A stretch of DNA of 26,654 bases. Source: JAJNNC01 sp038232695 (GTDB taxonomy: Bacteria; Bacteroidota; Bacteroidia; Cytophagales; Cyclobacteriaceae). Location of the stretch: NCBI GenBank assembly GCA_038232695.1, contig JBBSNI010000026.1, positions 1 through 26,654 of the forward strand, read 5' to 3'. The first letter of the stretch is position 1. Every line of letters starts with the position of its first letter. The notes under the pieces are model-generated. The model was not told the DNA's origin and made no database searches. It saw only the letters and a program-made list of their open reading frames with translations. Of the stretch, positions 17,935-25,128 are shown one piece after another. The position numbers and the translations under genes were made by a program.

Positions 17935-18432
17935 TCATATCTGGGGTCCCAGGCTAAACAGGTATTCGAGCAACTGCCAGGTGCCGTAGATGATCAAAAA
18001 GAAAAAAATAAGAAAGACGATGCCTATGGTCAGCAGCACGCCCTTTCCGCTTCCTTGGTGCTTTCCTTCCTGGTAATGGCCTTTGAGCAAACGGATGTTC
18101 CTTTCGTTGGCTTTGCTGAAAAAGTCAAAAATATTTCCAATGACAGGAATGCTACCTACCACTGCATCCAGCAGTACATTACCTGCCATCAGGATGACAA
18201 GCTTGCGGCTGGCGCCATGCCGTGCCATGTTGTAGATCAGCGCGCCCGATACAGCCAGCGATGTAGCATCGCCCAGCCCGGGAACCAACCCCAGGATCGG
18301 GTCCAGCCCAAAACGGAACTTAGTGCCTGGAATCCTGAATCTGGAATCCATCAGGTGCGTTATTTTGTCTACCCACTTCAGGTCAGGAATAGGCCGGTCA
18401 GCCTCGCGGGTGCGTAAGGTTGTCTTTTTCAT
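17935..18432 (-). CDS. DUF4112 membrane protein
   Basis: 165 residues. The conserved DUF4112 core is DSRFRIPGTKFRFGLDPILG with LVPGLGDATSLAVSGALIY, then GNVLLDAVVGSIPVIGNIFD and FFSKANERNIRLLKGH, where the two GxGD/GD-type loops repeat between hydrophobic stretches. A strong C-terminal transmembrane helix lies at about 131-155 (LLTIGIVFLIFFFLIIYG). Function is unknown. The start lies 19 bp after the purF-family stop on the same strand, so it is likely in that operon. Confidence 0.88.
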   Translation of the reverse strand: MKKTTLRTREADRPIPDLKWVDKITHLMDSRFRIPGTKFRFGLDPILGLVPGLGDATSLAVSGALIYNMARHGASRKLVILMAGNVLLDAVVGSIPVIGNIFDFFSKANERNIRLLKGHYQEGKHQGSGKGVLLTIGIVFLIFFFLIIYGTWQLLEYLFSLGPQI

Positions 18433-18451
18433 AGCTCAGCAAAATTTTTGT

Positions 18452-20356
18452 CTAATAAGCCCTCACCATTTTACCTTGCATAAAGTTAACAAAAGCTTTG
18501 TTCACCACGCGGTTGCCGCCCGGTGTAGGATAATCGCCGGTAAAATACCAGTCGCCGCGATGGTCAGGGCAGGCTTTGTGCAGGTTGTCTACCGTCTGGT
18601 ATACAATCTCCAGGTCCGCTTTCAGGTCGGCAGGCCGGCATATTTTGGTGATCATGTCAGAAACCTGCTCGTAGGTAAAAGGCTCGTACAGGCGTTTCAC
18701 AAAGTTAGGTGCGTCGTTTTGCTGGCCTTCCGCCACGCATTGCTCATAGACATCGTCAATGAGGTTATCCAATCCGCTTTCTTTGAGAAGTTGCAAGACT
18801 GCCCGGAAAGCGATAAAATCACCCAGTTTTGACATATCAATGCCATAGCAATCGGGAAAACGGATTTGCGGAGCAGACGAGGCAATGACGATCTTCTTGG
18901 GATCCAGGCGGTCAAGCATCCGCAGTATGCTTTTTTCCAATGTCGTACCACGGACAATAGAGTCGTCAATGACCACAATATTGTCTACTTCCTTCTGTAT
19001 GACCTCATAGGTCGTATCATATACGTGGGCTACCAAATCTTCGCGGTGCTCGTCGTCGGTGATAAAAGTGCGCAGTTTGGCATCCTTAATGACCAGCTTC
19101 TCTACCCTGGGCCGGAAAGACAGCAGGCGGGTAATATAATCTTCATCAATCTTGTCTCCCTTTTCGTGCGATTCCCGGATCGTCTGTATGCGCTCATTGC
19201 TCAGGTGGTCTTCCAGCCCTTGTACAATGCCCAGAAAAGAAGTTTCCGCGCTGTTGGGAATGTAAGAGAACACCGTGTTTTGCAGGTCATAGTCGATAGC
19301 TTTCAGCAACTGGGGGATCAGCAGTTTACCCAGCTTTTTGCGTTCATTGTAAATATCGGGATCGGAGGCACGGGAAAAATATATCCTTTCGAAACTGCAA
19401 GACCTTTTTTCGAGCTTCTCGATAAACTGCTGCTGGGAGTACTCTCCGTTTTTCCTGATAATGAGCGCATGACCGGGTTCTATTTCATGGATCTGGTCAT
19501 AAGGCACATTGAAAGCCGTCTTGATCGGCGGTTTTTCGGAAGCCACGACCACCACTTCATCGTCGGCATAGTAGTAAGCCGGGCGGATACCGGCGGGGTC
19601 ACGCGCCACGAAGGAGCAGCCGCTGCCGATCAGGCCCGCCATGGCGTAGCCGCCGTCAAAGTCTTTGCAGGAACGTTGCAGGATGCGTTGCAAATTCAGG
19701 TTTTCTTCTATGATCTCGGTGATCTGCTGGTTGGTATGGGTAAACTTGTATTGGTCGAAGAGTTCCTGGTTTTCCTGGTCCAGAAAGTGCCCGATCTTTT
19801 CCATGACCGTTACCGTGTCGGCTTTTTCTTTAGGGTGCTGCCCCAGGCTGACCAGGATGTCAAAAAGCTCGTCTACGTTGGTCATGTTAAAGTTACCGGC
19901 GACCACCAGATTACGGCTCCGCCAGTTGTTCTGCCGCAGCATAGGGTGGCAGTATTCTACGGAGTTTTTGCCGTGGGTGCCGTAGCGGAGATGCCCCAGC
20001 CAGACTTCGCCGGTAAAAGCTACATTTTGTTGCAGCCAGGCTGCATTTTTCAGCTTCTCGGCGCCGTACTGCTTCTTTACTTTCTTAAACTTTTTGTTGA
20101 TCTTCCTGAAAACCGTAGAGATCGGGCTCTCCGAGATAGAGCGATAGCGGCTGATGTACCGGGAACCGGCTTCTACATTGATCTTGATGTTGGCTACCCC
20201 GATGCCGTCCTGCCCGCGGTTGTGCTGTTTCTCCATCAACAGATACAGTTTGTTGACCGCATAGAGCGGCGTACCATATTTGTCAATGTAATACTGAAGC
20301 GGTTTGCGCAGCCTGATCATCGCTATGCCGCACTCGTGTTTGACCTGATCGCTCAT
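18452..20356 (-). CDS. purF: Amidophosphoribosyltransferase, long Bacteroidota form
   Basis: Catalyses the first step of purine synthesis, converting PRPP and glutamine to phosphoribosylamine. The Ntn-hydrolase glutaminase starts after an eight-residue leader: MSDQVKHE then CGIAM, with Cys9 the predicted nucleophile after processing. Glutaminase motifs include KQHNRGQDGIGVA, GHLRYGTHG, VVAGNFNMTNVDEL and ARDPAGIRPAYY. The phosphoribosyltransferase half carries FSRASDPDIY and the PRPP loop NIVVIDDSIVRGTT at about 455-470. At 634 residues it is about 130 longer than E. coli PurF, with insertions near 75-115 (RKINKKFKKVKKQYG) and extra C-terminal residues. Bacteroidota often carry such a long form alongside a classical PurF, so assignment as the sole PurF is not certain. 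It starts 33 bp after the nuoN stop. Confidence 0.88.
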   Translation of the reverse strand: MSDQVKHECGIAMIRLRKPLQYYIDKYGTPLYAVNKLYLLMEKQHNRGQDGIGVANIKINVEAGSRYISRYRSISESPISTVFRKINKKFKKVKKQYGAEKLKNAAWLQQNVAFTGEVWLGHLRYGTHGKNSVEYCHPMLRQNNWRSRNLVVAGNFNMTNVDELFDILVSLGQHPKEKADTVTVMEKIGHFLDQENQELFDQYKFTHTNQQITEIIEENLNLQRILQRSCKDFDGGYAMAGLIGSGCSFVARDPAGIRPAYYYADDEVVVVASEKPPIKTAFNVPYDQIHEIEPGHALIIRKNGEYSQQQFIEKLEKRSCSFERIYFSRASDPDIYNERKKLGKLLIPQLLKAIDYDLQNTVFSYIPNSAETSFLGIVQGLEDHLSNERIQTIRESHEKGDKIDEDYITRLLSFRPRVEKLVIKDAKLRTFITDDEHREDLVAHVYDTTYEVIQKEVDNIVVIDDSIVRGTTLEKSILRMLDRLDPKKIVIASSAPQIRFPDCYGIDMSKLGDFIAFRAVLQLLKESGLDNLIDDVYEQCVAEGQQNDAPNFVKRLYEPFTYEQVSDMITKICRPADLKADLEIVYQTVDNLHKACPDHRGDWYFTGDYPTPGGNRVVNKAFVNFMQGKMVRAY

Positions 20357-20389
20357 AAGGAAGTCCGTTTTTTTATGAAGTTATAAAAC

Positions 20390-21955
20390 TTAAAACTTAA
20401 AAGTAATAGTGTTGATCAATTCTGTAATCCAGTCTGCTTTGAAGAACAAAATCAGTAAAGGAAAAATTAATACTGATGCTAAAATTTTGTCAAAAATACG
20501 AAAGCTATATAGATTCTGCTGTTTGCCTGGCGAATTATAGGTAGAACTTCCGGCAGCGGTTACGGTTTCATTTTTTTTGAAAAACATATAGTAAGGGATC
20601 TTCAGATAGTAGAAAAGAGCTATCACCGTGTTGAGCAATCCTAAGACAAAAACCATCAGCAATGTGTCACTGCCGGTATTTTGGTAAGCATCCCACAGGG
20701 CGGAAAATACAAGCAACTTGGCAGTAAACCCAGCCGTGGGCGGAAGCCCTGTCAGGGAGATCATGGCAATGAGCATCAGTATACCCAGAAAAGGATACTG
20801 CAAACCAAGTCCTCTGTATTGAGCAATATCCTCTATCCCGGTCTTCCGGCTGATCATACTGATCAGCAGAAAAGTACCCAGGTTCATCAGTGCATAGACA
20901 GTAAGGTAGAATAACACGCTGAATCCGCCGATCTCGGAGGCGGCCAGTACGCCTGTCAGTATAAAGCCAGAGTGTGCAATAGAAGAGTAAGCCATCAGCC
21001 GTTTGGCATTTTGCTGCCATAAAGCAGTTAGGTTGCCTACAAAAATAGTGATGATCGCAATCGCTGCCAGGAAAGTCTGCCAGGGGAAATCCCCGCTGGT
21101 TGCACTGAAAAAATAAGCGGTATAACGGATCAGTACGGCAAAGCCCGCTATTTTGGGAACGACAGAAAACAAGGCGGTAACCGGCGTAGGCGCCCCTTCA
21201 TAGACGTCAGGCGCCCAGCTATGAAAGGGGACGGCAGCTATTTTAAACAGAAAACCTCCCGCCGTCAGCACACCGCCTGTCAGAAGCAACGACGCCGGTG
21301 CTGTTTCCACCCCCTCATGAAAAGCTGCCGACGTGATGTCCAGCGTCCCGGTGAGTCCATAGAGCAGCGACATACCGTACAGCATCAGGGCTGAGGCTAC
21401 GCCGCCATACAGCGCATACTTCACACTGGCTTCGGCACTTCTTTGGTTAAAATTAAAATGCGTAAGCATATAAGCACTGATGGAAAGCATTTCTATGGAA
21501 AGATAGATCATCAGCAGGTGAACACTCATAGACAAAAACATAGCCCCCAGTACCAACCCAAGCAGTACGGCATTATACTCTCCTGTGCGGATGAGCGGGC
21601 CACGCCGGAAGTTTTCTGACCTGACCCTATCATTGACAGACATCAGCGCGATGATAAGGGCTGCAAGGCATATGAGCCACCGGCAATAGATAGCCAGCAG
21701 ATCAGGCTTTAACATACCAAACAGGGAGCGGCTTTCTACTGCTACCTGCCGGTACAGCAGCCACATGGTAAGCACCAGACCTGACACCATTACCACAGCA
21801 AACAGCCATGACGCTTTGCTTTTAAACACCAACTCCAGCACCACCACAACGATCAGCAGACATGCCAGGCAAAGTTCCGGTACGATAAAAGAAACACTTT
21901 CCAGTATGTCTGACAACTGTGCCTGTAATGATCCGGTATCAAACGAGTGCTGCAC
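20390..21955 (-). CDS. nuoN: NADH-quinone oxidoreductase subunit N
   Basis: An antiporter-like proton-pumping membrane subunit of respiratory complex I. 521 residues with about 14 transmembrane helices. Diagnostic segments are LLMIYLSIEMLSISAYMLTH (conserved Glu in the helix), KYALYGGVASALMLYGMSLL, LFKIAAVPFHSWAPDVYEGA with a conserved Lys, KRLMAYSSIAHSGFILTG, and ISLTGLPPTAGFTAKLLVF. Slightly longer than the E. coli protein (485). It follows nuoM by 12 bp and precedes purF by 33 bp. No other nuo gene is in the window. Confidence 0.95.
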   Translation of the reverse strand: MQHSFDTGSLQAQLSDILESVSFIVPELCLACLLIVVVVLELVFKSKASWLFAVVMVSGLVLTMWLLYRQVAVESRSLFGMLKPDLLAIYCRWLICLAALIIALMSVNDRVRSENFRRGPLIRTGEYNAVLLGLVLGAMFLSMSVHLLMIYLSIEMLSISAYMLTHFNFNQRSAEASVKYALYGGVASALMLYGMSLLYGLTGTLDITSAAFHEGVETAPASLLLTGGVLTAGGFLFKIAAVPFHSWAPDVYEGAPTPVTALFSVVPKIAGFAVLIRYTAYFFSATSGDFPWQTFLAAIAIITIFVGNLTALWQQNAKRLMAYSSIAHSGFILTGVLAASEIGGFSVLFYLTVYALMNLGTFLLISMISRKTGIEDIAQYRGLGLQYPFLGILMLIAMISLTGLPPTAGFTAKLLVFSALWDAYQNTGSDTLLMVFVLGLLNTVIALFYYLKIPYYMFFKKNETVTAAGSSTYNSPGKQQNLYSFRIFDKILASVLIFPLLILFFKADWITELINTITFKF

Positions 21956-21967
21956 AAGCGGTTGGGT

Positions 21968-23716
21968 TTATGGCTGAAAGATCAATTTCAGGTTCTCCTC
22001 TCCCACCGTATGCACAAAGTGGACAAAGCTGCTGACCGATGGATTGACCGTATCCAGCAACAAAGAGGGAAAGATGCCAAAGGTAAGCGTAGCCAGCGCC
22101 AGGGGTATCAGCATCAGGTATTCCCGGATGCTCAGGTCTCTGAGCCATTTGTCCCATTGTAGGTCGCTGACATAGTAGGCTCCGAAAAACATGCGCTGAA
22201 GCGTCCACAGATAATAGGCAGCCCCTAGTATCAATCCCACGGTAGCTATGATGGCCATCCAACGGGGAAGCAGTCCGTTGACCTGTGCAGCATTGAAACT
22301 ACCCAGCAACACCAGGATTTCTGCGATAAATCCGGAGAACCCCGGAAGCCCCAGAGAAGCAAAGAAAGCGATGACCACCAGCGCCGTAAAAGCAGGCATC
22401 CTGGCAGTCAGCCCGCCATAGTGGGCGATCATACGGTCCTGGGTACGGTCGTACAAGACGCCAGCGATGAGAAAAAGCATAGCGGCGATGATGCCGTGAC
22501 TGAACATCTGGTATAAGCTGCCGCTCACCCCTTCGGCGGTAAGAGAAGCCAGCCCCAGCAGTACAAAGCCCATATGCGAGACTGAGGAATATGCAATGAG
22601 TTTTTTCAGGTCTTTCATGGCCAGTGCATTCATAGCACCATAGAGAATCGCGATTACACCCAGTAGTCCTATCCACCAGGCATAATAGAGGGCGCCTTCA
22701 GGAAAAATACTATACGCCGTTCGGATCAGTCCATACCCACCTACTTTCAACAAAATACCCGCCAGCACGACGGAGATGGGCGTAGGTGCTTCTACATGCG
22801 CATCGGGCAGCCAGGTATGCAGCGGCACGACCGGCAGTTTGATCGCAAACCCGATAAAGAGCGTTAGAAACGCCAGCAGGCGCACCGGTACGCCCAATGC
22901 CCGCCCCTGGCTGCCCGTTGCCAAAATTGTATCTGGAATGTAGTTGCCCCGGTCGGTCATGGCAACCAGGCTGAACGTTTTGACCTGCTGCGCTGCCGGA
23001 ATGCTTTGCGTCCGAATACCTTCCTGCACCTGCTCAATCTGCGCCTGGCTGACCGTATCAGCCTGGGTAATGATACCCGCATAACGTCCCGTCTCTACCG
23101 GGTCTATCACACTGGCATACAGCCCGATCATCACAATTAATATAAAGGTGGAACCTGCCAGTGTATAGAGAAAAAACTTGATGGCGGCGTATTCCCGCCG
23201 GGGACCGCCCCACATACCGATCAGGAAGTACATCGGCAGCAGCATAAACTCAAAGAAGAGGTAAAACAGAAAAAAGTCCAAGGCTACGAAGCATCCCACC
23301 ACTGAAGCACTCAACAAAAGGTACAGCAGGAAATATCCTTTCACATGCTTCTTGATCCGCCAGGAAGAGACAGCCCCGATGAGCAGTACCAGTGCCGCCA
23401 GGCCAACCAGCATGACACTCAGCCCGTCTACTGCCACATGATAATCAATAGACAGCCGTCCGAAAGTGCTCAGGTTCAGATCAATCCAGTCTGCTTTTTC
23501 TACTAATTGGAAGGTAAAGTCCGATGGTATCTCCGCCACAGCGGCAGAGGCTATTCGAAATGCTCTGACGATCAGAACAGCCAGCACCATTTGTATGGCC
23601 GTAGCTGCTATCGTAGCGATCCTGAACACCTTCTTGTATCTGGCAGGCACTACCAGCAGCAGGGCAGCTACTATCAGCGGCGTAAAAATGATCAGGGACA
23701 GCAGATGAGAGTACAT
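21968..23716 (-). CDS. nuoM: NADH-quinone oxidoreductase subunit M, with extended loop
   Basis: An antiporter-like proton-translocating subunit of complex I in the inner membrane. 582 residues against about 510 in E. coli. Landmarks are DGLSVMLVGL (97-106), LFFEFMLLPMYFLIGMWGG with the key Glu156, FAIKLPVVPLHTWLPDAHVE with Lys293, KDLKKLIAYSSVSHMGFVLL, and LPGFSGFIAEILVLLG. The extra length is mostly a polar loop at about 205-278 (YAGIITQADTVSQAQ and onward) between two helices before the Lys293 helix. Bacteroidota NuoM proteins commonly have a loop here. An exact TAnnTTTG-type box lies 43 bp upstream. The preceding gene is not nuoL but a secreted protein gene. Confidence 0.95.
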   Translation of the reverse strand: MYSHLLSLIIFTPLIVAALLLVVPARYKKVFRIATIAATAIQMVLAVLIVRAFRIASAAVAEIPSDFTFQLVEKADWIDLNLSTFGRLSIDYHVAVDGLSVMLVGLAALVLLIGAVSSWRIKKHVKGYFLLYLLLSASVVGCFVALDFFLFYLFFEFMLLPMYFLIGMWGGPRREYAAIKFFLYTLAGSTFILIVMIGLYASVIDPVETGRYAGIITQADTVSQAQIEQVQEGIRTQSIPAAQQVKTFSLVAMTDRGNYIPDTILATGSQGRALGVPVRLLAFLTLFIGFAIKLPVVPLHTWLPDAHVEAPTPISVVLAGILLKVGGYGLIRTAYSIFPEGALYYAWWIGLLGVIAILYGAMNALAMKDLKKLIAYSSVSHMGFVLLGLASLTAEGVSGSLYQMFSHGIIAAMLFLIAGVLYDRTQDRMIAHYGGLTARMPAFTALVVIAFFASLGLPGFSGFIAEILVLLGSFNAAQVNGLLPRWMAIIATVGLILGAAYYLWTLQRMFFGAYYVSDLQWDKWLRDLSIREYLMLIPLALATLTFGIFPSLLLDTVNPSVSSFVHFVHTVGEENLKLIFQP

Positions 23717-23758
23717 AAGGCTTCAAAGCCTAAAGTTTGCTTACCGAAAAGGAAAGTA

Positions 23759-23766
23759 CAAATGTA
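23759..23766 (-). promoter_or_regulatory. Candidate -7 promoter element for the nuoM-nuoN-purF-DUF4112 unit
   Basis: On the minus strand TACATTTG (23766-23759) matches TAnnTTTG exactly, 43 bp before the nuoM ATG, in the 86-bp gap after the carboxypeptidase-regulatory-like gene. No convincing TTG-type -33 box is at the right spacing, so the call is weak to moderate. Confidence 0.4.
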
Positions 23767-23802
23767 TACAATAAAATTTAGGAAGATCAGGAAAGAAAAT
23801 GG

Positions 23803-24468
23803 CTACTTCTTCTTTTTATAGTCTCCCCGTTTGATAGATTTGATAAACTCTCCCCAGGCAAATGGGTTCAGCAGGGGGTTGGGTCTGGGGCCGGCGTATT
23901 GCACCCGGTCAAACTGCTGGTTCATAAAATAGCGGTGGTTCATGCTGCCATCCATTGGCATATTCTGCATCATCCGCGCCAGCAGATCGTCTGCCAGGCT
24001 TTCCCGCATATTGGCATACTGGTTTTCATCGGGAAGCTTCAGCGCCAGGATGGCTTCCTTGAACACTTCTTCCGTAGGGAAAGGGAAGACTTCGATCGCT
24101 GTCAGAAAAGTAGTATCGGTGGTAAGTTCTACGATCACAGTCAGGCTTTCCCGCTGCTCTTCCGGGACAAGGTAATGTTGCCGTTTGTGCCCTACCGAGC
24201 TAAAGATCACGCTGTCGCCAGGTAGTACCGGCAGAGAAAAATAGCCGTATTGGTTGGTAGAAGTGCCCCTTCCGGCAGCGGGCACATAGACGTTGGCACC
24301 TACCAGGGCAGCCGTACTGTCCTCGCCCAGCACCAGCCCGGAGAGTTGTACCACTTCGGATTTGCTCTGCGCCTGCACCTCCGGCATAGCGGCTGCCAGA
24401 ACAAAGATCAGTAGAAAGGCTATTTTGCTTAAAAATCTCAAAGCTGTTTCTTTATTAGGAGTTAACAT
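23803..24468 (-). CDS. Secreted carboxypeptidase-regulatory-like (CarbopepD_reg-like) protein
   Basis: 221 residues. A signal peptide at about 1-33 (SKIAFLLIFVLAAAMPEVQA) leads to a carboxypeptidase-regulatory-like beta-sandwich at about 40-110: VVQLSGLVLGEDSTAALVGA, NVYVPAAGRGTSTNQYGYFS and LPVLPGDSVIFSSVGHKRQ. This module is common at the N-terminus of TonB-dependent receptors, but here it is free-standing with a ~110-residue Met/Asn-rich helical tail (LLARMMQNMPMDGSMNHRYF) ending in KRGDYKKKK. Such small proteins are widespread in Bacteroidota and of unknown function. The start codon is in the loop of a 9-bp hairpin that also pairs an AGGAG Shine-Dalgarno sequence. Confidence 0.85.
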   Translation of the reverse strand: MLTPNKETALRFLSKIAFLLIFVLAAAMPEVQAQSKSEVVQLSGLVLGEDSTAALVGANVYVPAAGRGTSTNQYGYFSLPVLPGDSVIFSSVGHKRQHYLVPEEQRESLTVIVELTTDTTFLTAIEVFPFPTEEVFKEAILALKLPDENQYANMRESLADDLLARMMQNMPMDGSMNHRYFMNQQFDRVQYAGPRPNPLLNPFAWGEFIKSIKRGDYKKKK

Positions 24469-24481
24469 TCACAACTCCTAA
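24455..24481 (-). promoter_or_regulatory. Start-codon hairpin sequestering the Shine-Dalgarno sequence
   Basis: Read on the minus strand, TTAGGAGTT (24481-24473) and AACTCCTAA (24463-24455) form a perfect 9-bp stem around a 9-nt loop GTGAATGTT. The loop holds the ATG (24468-24466) of the carboxypeptidase-regulatory-like gene. The 5' arm holds AGGAG at ideal distance from the ATG, and the 3' arm is codons 3-5. The geometry suggests translational control, or alternatively a DNA operator. Confidence 0.6.
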
Positions 24482-24647
24482 AATAGTCATGAAATGTCAA
24501 TAATTATAATAGTTGCCACAATAAAAAGTCTCGGAAAGATACTATCTGCTACTTTTTATCACAACGTAAGAAGATATTTCATTAAAAAGGCAATCCAAAC
24601 AGAATTTGTTCCGGTTTATACTTTGATAGCCATTCTTTCTCTCCATT
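24482..24647. other. AT-rich divergent intergenic region
   Basis: This lies between the hairpin-controlled secreted protein gene (-) and the ArsR relic (+). It is AT-rich, with no gene or RNA seen. TATACTTTG near 24617 is a partial -7-like match for the relic but the spacing is not convincing. Confidence 0.35.
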
Positions 24648-24854
24648 ATGCGTGTCAAGAATTTTAGCCTCAACTTTGGGCTACCCTTATTCAAAGCCTT
24701 CTCAGAAGAAGCCAGGGTACGTATTCTCTTTTTGATTTACACCCAAAAAGAAATGTGCATTACGGACCTGGAAACGTACCGCATTCTCTATTCTAACCGG
24801 GAACTGGCCGCCTATAAGCTTCACCAGAAAAAACAGACAATTTTGTGTTATTAG
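24648..24854 (+). pseudogene. Decayed ArsR/SmtB-type transcriptional regulator
   Basis: 68 codons. The first ~40 residues read MRVKNFSLNFGLPLFKAFSE then EARVRILFLIYTQKEMCITDLE, the N-terminal helices of an ArsR winged helix (K-A-F-S-E-E-x-R-x-R-I-L). The recognition helix expected next (of the form TQTKTSRHLxYLK) is replaced by TYRILYSNRELAAYKLHQKK, and the protein stops at CY where intact members continue to about 105 residues. A neighbouring frame near 24836 reads DNFVLLA, faintly like the wing sequence (WVFYYI), suggesting several small indels. The stop codon lies in a degenerate repeat unit that leads into the tandem array. No metal-binding Cys pair (ELCVCD) is present; MCITDL has one Cys. 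Confidence 0.65.
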
Positions 24855-24864
24855 CAGTAAGCCA
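24842..24864. repeat. Degenerate unit preceding the 23-bp tandem array
   Basis: The 23 bp in phase with the array contain TTAGCAGTAAGCCA, similar to the ATAGTAGTAGGCAA half of unit 4, but the ACAC-like start is lost. It may be a decayed tenth unit; it overlaps the end of the ArsR relic, including its stop codon. Confidence 0.4.
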
Positions 24865-25071
24865 ACATCTGGTATACTACTATCCCGACATCGTGCATAG
24901 TAGTATGCCGACACTTTCTATACTACTATACAGACACCTTGCATAGTAGTAGGCAAACACCTTGTATAGTAGTATCCAGACACTTTGTATAGTAGTATAC
25001 AGACACTCGCTATAGTACTATGCAAGCATACTTTCTACTACTATACAGACAGCATGTCTGATAGTAGACGA
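24865..25071. repeat. Tandem array of nine 23-bp units with a core in two reverse-complementary states
   Basis: Nine contiguous units begin at 24865, 24888, 24911, 24934, 24957, 24980, 25003, 25026 and 25049. Most start ACAC or ACAT and end CAG, CCG or CAA. The inner 10 bp (unit positions 10-19) is ATAGTAGTAT in units 2, 5 and 6 (and nearly in 4), but ATACTACTAT in units 1 and 3 and CTACTACTAT in unit 8. These states are reverse complements. Unit 7 is the self-complementary mixture ATAGTACTAT; unit 9 is degenerate. The flanks do not flip. The period is not a multiple of three and there are no spacers, so it is neither coding nor CRISPR. It lies between the ArsR relic and the 3' end of the symporter gene. 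Function is unknown. Confidence 0.93.
25038..25067. other. Stable hairpin closing the repeat array
   Basis: CTACTAT (25038-25044) and CAGACA (25046-25051) pair with TGTCTG (25055-25060) and ATAGTAG (25061-25067) around a GCA loop, 13 bp with one bulged A. It joins units 8 and 9 and lies 62 bp past the symporter stop on the minus strand. It could act as a 3'-end structure, but no T run follows on either side. Confidence 0.6.
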
Positions 25072-25128
25072 AGTTCAACCACCGTTTAGCAGGATAGATT
25101 TGGATTGTTAAAAGATAAAGAGAAGTCC

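Noticed and set aside
18866..20386. 506-codon plus-strand ORF
   Set aside because: It lies wholly antisense to purF and shows no recognisable domain; the purF frame carries all family motifs.
24865..25071. CRISPR array
   Set aside because: Units are contiguous with a strict 23-bp period and no unique spacers. No cas genes are nearby.
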